NCBI GenBank assembly: GCA_947629605.1
Contig: CANREK010000055.1
Location: forward strand, 1-7,628
DNA from: an uncultured Clostridia bacterium
GTDB taxonomy: Bacteria > Bacillota > Clostridia > Christensenellales > Borkfalkiaceae
DNA: 7,628 bases
Direction of reading: 5' to 3'
Below are positions 6,380 through 7,628 of the stretch, piece after piece. How positions within the stretch are numbered: position 1 is the first letter of the stretch; each line of letters starts with the position of its first letter. The position numbers and the translations under genes were made by a program. The notes under the pieces were generated by a model. It was not told the DNA's origin. It searched no databases and saw only the letters and a list, made by a program, of their open reading frames with translations.

Positions 6380-6407
6380 ACGCGCCTCCTTTTTTGATTT
6401 CTTAGAT

Positions 6408-6436
6408 ATGATACAAATTTTTTGGGGAATTGTCAA
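6408..6436 (-). promoter_or_regulatory. Sigma-A-type promoter of the transporter operon
   Basis: On the minus strand: TTGACA (6431-6436), a 17-nt spacer, TATCAT (6408-6413; 5 of 6). The leader to the ATG is about 22-28 nt, just enough for the AAGGAGG ribosome site, so there is no room for a riboswitch. I saw no convincing metal-repressor operator. Confidence 0.88.
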
Positions 6437-6518
6437 GAACTTCCGCATGCTGTTTTGTCGCGGGAGGGATTTTTGAGCGGTTGGTGCCGTCATAACCACG
6501 CCGTGCGCTCATGCTGAA

Positions 6519-6589
6519 CGCCCCGCGTCATTCTGAGCCACGGGGTTCATAAAGAGTACGGGTGCAATTCCGAAGAATCTCGCGGGGCG
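6519..6589 (+). repeat. Intergenic hairpin repeat, long copy B
   Basis: Outer stem CGCCCCGCG (6519-6527) pairs with CGCGGGGCG (6581-6589). A symmetric TC/CT mismatch follows, then ATTCT (6530-6534) pairs with AGAAT (6574-6578). The 39-nt interior begins GAGCC and ends TCCGA. A third stem can form inside it, CGGGGTT (6541-6547) with AATTCCG (6566-6572), with two G-U pairs only if the plus strand is the RNA. Confidence 0.75.
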
Positions 6590-6607
6590 ATTACGGACCA
6601 TTCTAAT

Positions 6608-6640
6608 AGCGTCATCCTGAGCGTAGTCGAAGGATCCGCC
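6608..6640 (+). repeat. Intergenic hairpin repeat, short copy C
   Basis: TC, ATCCT (6614-6618), loop GAGCGTAGTCGA, AGGAT (6631-6635), CC. The loop differs from copy A by one inserted base. The middle stem pair is C-G rather than T-A. The flanks (GCG before, CGC after) give a little extra pairing. Confidence 0.75.
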
Positions 6641-6710
6641 TTATTTCTCTTTGCTGCGGTGATGGTTCGACGGAGCTCACCATGACGTGATTGTACGGTG
6701 CCGTAGAATG

Positions 6711-6779
6711 TGCGGCGAGATGCTTCGGACATTCTCTCGTAGACTGCGTTTGGGTTTTGCGGCTCAGCATGACGCCGCA
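6711..6779 (-). repeat. Intergenic hairpin repeat, long copy D (opposite orientation to B)
   Basis: On the minus strand: outer stem TGCGGCG (6773-6779) with CGCCGCA (6711-6717), a TC/CT mismatch, then ATGCT (6766-6770) with AGCAT (6720-6724). The 41-nt interior again begins GAGCC and ends TCCGA. Its central 31 nt are unlike those of copy B. Architecture and boundaries match B while both stems differ in sequence. Confidence 0.75.
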
Positions 6780-6784
6780 CCCCG

Positions 6785-6818
6785 CCACAATTTTTCATTT
6801 TTCATTTTTCATTTTTCA
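6785..6818. repeat. CCACAA plus four TTTTTCA heptads
   Basis: After CCACAA (6785-6790) there are four exact tandem copies of TTTTTCA (6791-6818). It is the clean counterpart of the degenerate tract at 1724-1756 and likewise sits just past the 3' end of a minus-strand transcription unit. Confidence 0.8.
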
Positions 6819-6825
6819 TTCATAG

Positions 6826-6856
6826 AAAAAGAGCGACTGCGAAGCAATCGCTCTTT
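6826..6856 (-). terminator. Rho-independent terminator of the ABC transporter ATPase gene
   Basis: On the minus strand, AAAGAGCGATTGC (6844-6856) pairs with GCAGTCGCTCTTT (6828-6840) across a TTC loop. The stem is 13 bp with one G-U pair, and the T run extends to 6826. It starts 13 nt after the TAA stop and should insulate the repeat region and the transporter operon from upstream transcription. Confidence 0.93.
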
Positions 6857-6869
6857 CGTGTTTCAAAGA

Positions 6870-7628
6870 TTATTCCTGCGGATCGGCGGGAGTGTCGTCG
6901 GTGGGCTCTTCCTCAGCGGGAGCTTCCTCGGCGGGAGCCTGTTCGGCAGCTTTCTTGGCGAGCTTTTCGTCGCGCCTCATCTGCTTTTTCATCTCCTTGG
7001 TGACGACGCGGGCGGCATCGATCTGCGCCTTCATCTCCTGCGGCGTGGGCGGCACGAAGGATGCGCCCTCGGCATTCTCGGGGATGACGTCGTAGTGCTC
7101 GTCGCGTTCGAGAAGGGTGGCCTCGGTGTAGCCGTCGAAGAGATGGATGTGGCGTGCGTCGAATGCGAGCTTGACGATCTGGCCGAGCTGGACAGAGGCA
7201 CGCGAGGAGATCTTGGCGACCATCTGCGCGGCGTTCTCGACGACGGAGGTCTTTTCGCTCTCGAAGTCGAGGTCGCAGTAGATCTGCATTTCGGCGCCGA
7301 GCTTTTCGATGACATCGATCTTGGCCGTGACGACGGTCTCGGGCGAGGTGGCGATGAAGCGTTCATCCTCATGAATGTCCTCGGGGCGAACGCCGAGCGT
7401 GACTTCCTTGCCGGTATCCTTGTATTCGTCGAGGTTCTTGATGCGCTTGACCATCGTTTCGGGGAGAAGGATCCTGTTTCCGCCGATGAAGTTGACATAG
7501 ATCTTGCCGTTCTCGGAGGTGATGGTGGCGTTCTTGAAGAAATTCATCTGCGGCGTGCCGATGAAGCCCGCGACGAAGAGGTTGATGGGATAATCGTAGA
7601 GGTTTTGAGGGGTATCGACCTGCTGCAT
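6870..7628 (-). CDS. ugpC: ABC importer ATP-binding subunit, UgpC/MsmK/MalK type, C-terminal part
   Basis: These are the last 252 residues of a CUT1-type ATPase that powers uptake of sugars or glycerol phosphate; the Walker and signature motifs lie beyond the right edge. The frame is open through the window end, and the ATG at 7628 is internal. QQVDTPQNLYDYP (2-14) and FVAGFIGTPQMNFF (18-31) are typical of the segment ending the ATPase domain. The regulatory OB/TOBE region follows, with LGVRPEDI (about 78-85) and HLFDGYTEATL (about 161-171), where family members usually end. Here about 80 more residues follow: a charged helix-like part (KKQMRRDEKLAKK) and an Ala/Pro/Glu/Asp-rich tail. This extension is unusual. 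The partner permeases and binding protein are not in the window, and such ATPases often serve several importers. A strong terminator follows the stop. Confidence 0.9.
   Translation of the reverse strand: MQQVDTPQNLYDYPINLFVAGFIGTPQMNFFKNATITSENGKIYVNFIGGNRILLPETMVKRIKNLDEYKDTGKEVTLGVRPEDIHEDERFIATSPETVVTAKIDVIEKLGAEMQIYCDLDFESEKTSVVENAAQMVAKISSRASVQLGQIVKLAFDARHIHLFDGYTEATLLERDEHYDVIPENAEGASFVPPTPQEMKAQIDAARVVTKEMKKQMRRDEKLAKKAAEQAPAEEAPAEEEPTDDTPADPQE

Larger units (their letters stand above)
6437..6825. other. Gene-free repeat region between transporter promoter and ugpC terminator
   Basis: This stretch of about 390 bp holds no gene I can support. It contains repeat copies B, C and D, a half copy (TCATGCTGAA, 6509-6518) beside B, and a heptad array. 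An 83-codon minus-strand reading frame (6547-6798) spans the repeats and is explained by them. Confidence 0.7.

Noticed and set aside
5141..6397. 418-codon plus-strand reading frame opposite the transporter and AraM-like genes
   Set aside because: Its Met/Phe-rich run is the antisense of the His/Glu codon repeat. The minus-strand frame gives a coherent membrane protein with promoter and ribosome site, so this is a GC-rich shadow.
6380..6436. Metal-sensing riboswitch or repressor site before the transporter
   Set aside because: The leader is under 30 nt and mostly ribosome site. The only dyads near the -10/-35 are short AT-rich matches expected by chance.
6547..6798. 83-codon minus-strand reading frame in the repeat region
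   Set aside because: Its stretch STTLRMTLL is the translation of repeat copy C, and the frame runs across copies C and D and ends inside B. No ribosome site or homology was recognised.

Overview
The window reads as part of a chromosome from a GC-rich (roughly 55-60% by eye) member of the Bacillota, probably an uncultured clostridial gut-type lineage. The grounds are a SigB/SigF-type sigma factor with a STAS anti-anti-sigma protein, near-consensus sigma-A promoters, and an AraM-like/AraL-like gene pair as in Bacillus. The lineage is an inference; there is no rRNA or other marker gene. All eight supported genes lie on the minus strand, so transcription runs from right to left.

From the right end: (1) 6870-7628 is the C-terminal part of a sugar/glycerol-phosphate ABC importer ATPase (UgpC/MsmK/MalK type) with an unusual acidic tail, closed by a strong intrinsic terminator at 6826-6856. 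(2) 6437-6825 is a gene-free stretch full of hairpin repeats. (3) A promoter at 6408-6436 drives a three-gene operon: a polytopic membrane transporter with a His-rich loop (5396-6379), a divergent AraM/glycerol-1-phosphate-dehydrogenase-like protein (4357-5379), and a NagD/AraL-type HAD phosphatase (3584-4360). (4) A perfect consensus promoter (3559-3587) overlaps the end of that operon and drives four tightly overlapping genes of a partner-switching sigma module: STAS antagonist, degenerate RsbW-like protein, SigB/SigF-like sigma factor, and a second small RsbW-like protein. (5) 1459-1756 is a second repeat-rich gap. (6) 1-1458 is the N-terminal 486 residues of adenine deaminase, with a promoter so close to the ATG that the mRNA is probably leaderless.

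Two things stand out. The sigma module has two anti-sigma-like proteins, each missing ATP-binding residues: the one in the usual RsbW position has lost the N-box Asn and the glycine box, while the fourth gene keeps these but lacks the G1 Asp. The two intergenic gaps share a repeat family whose five copies have a 5-bp stem with compensating base changes (T-A, C-G, G-C at the middle pair). The repeats also sit in a shared post-operon arrangement (TTTTTCA-type heptads, then CCACAA, then hairpins). These are the best candidates for undescribed biology here.
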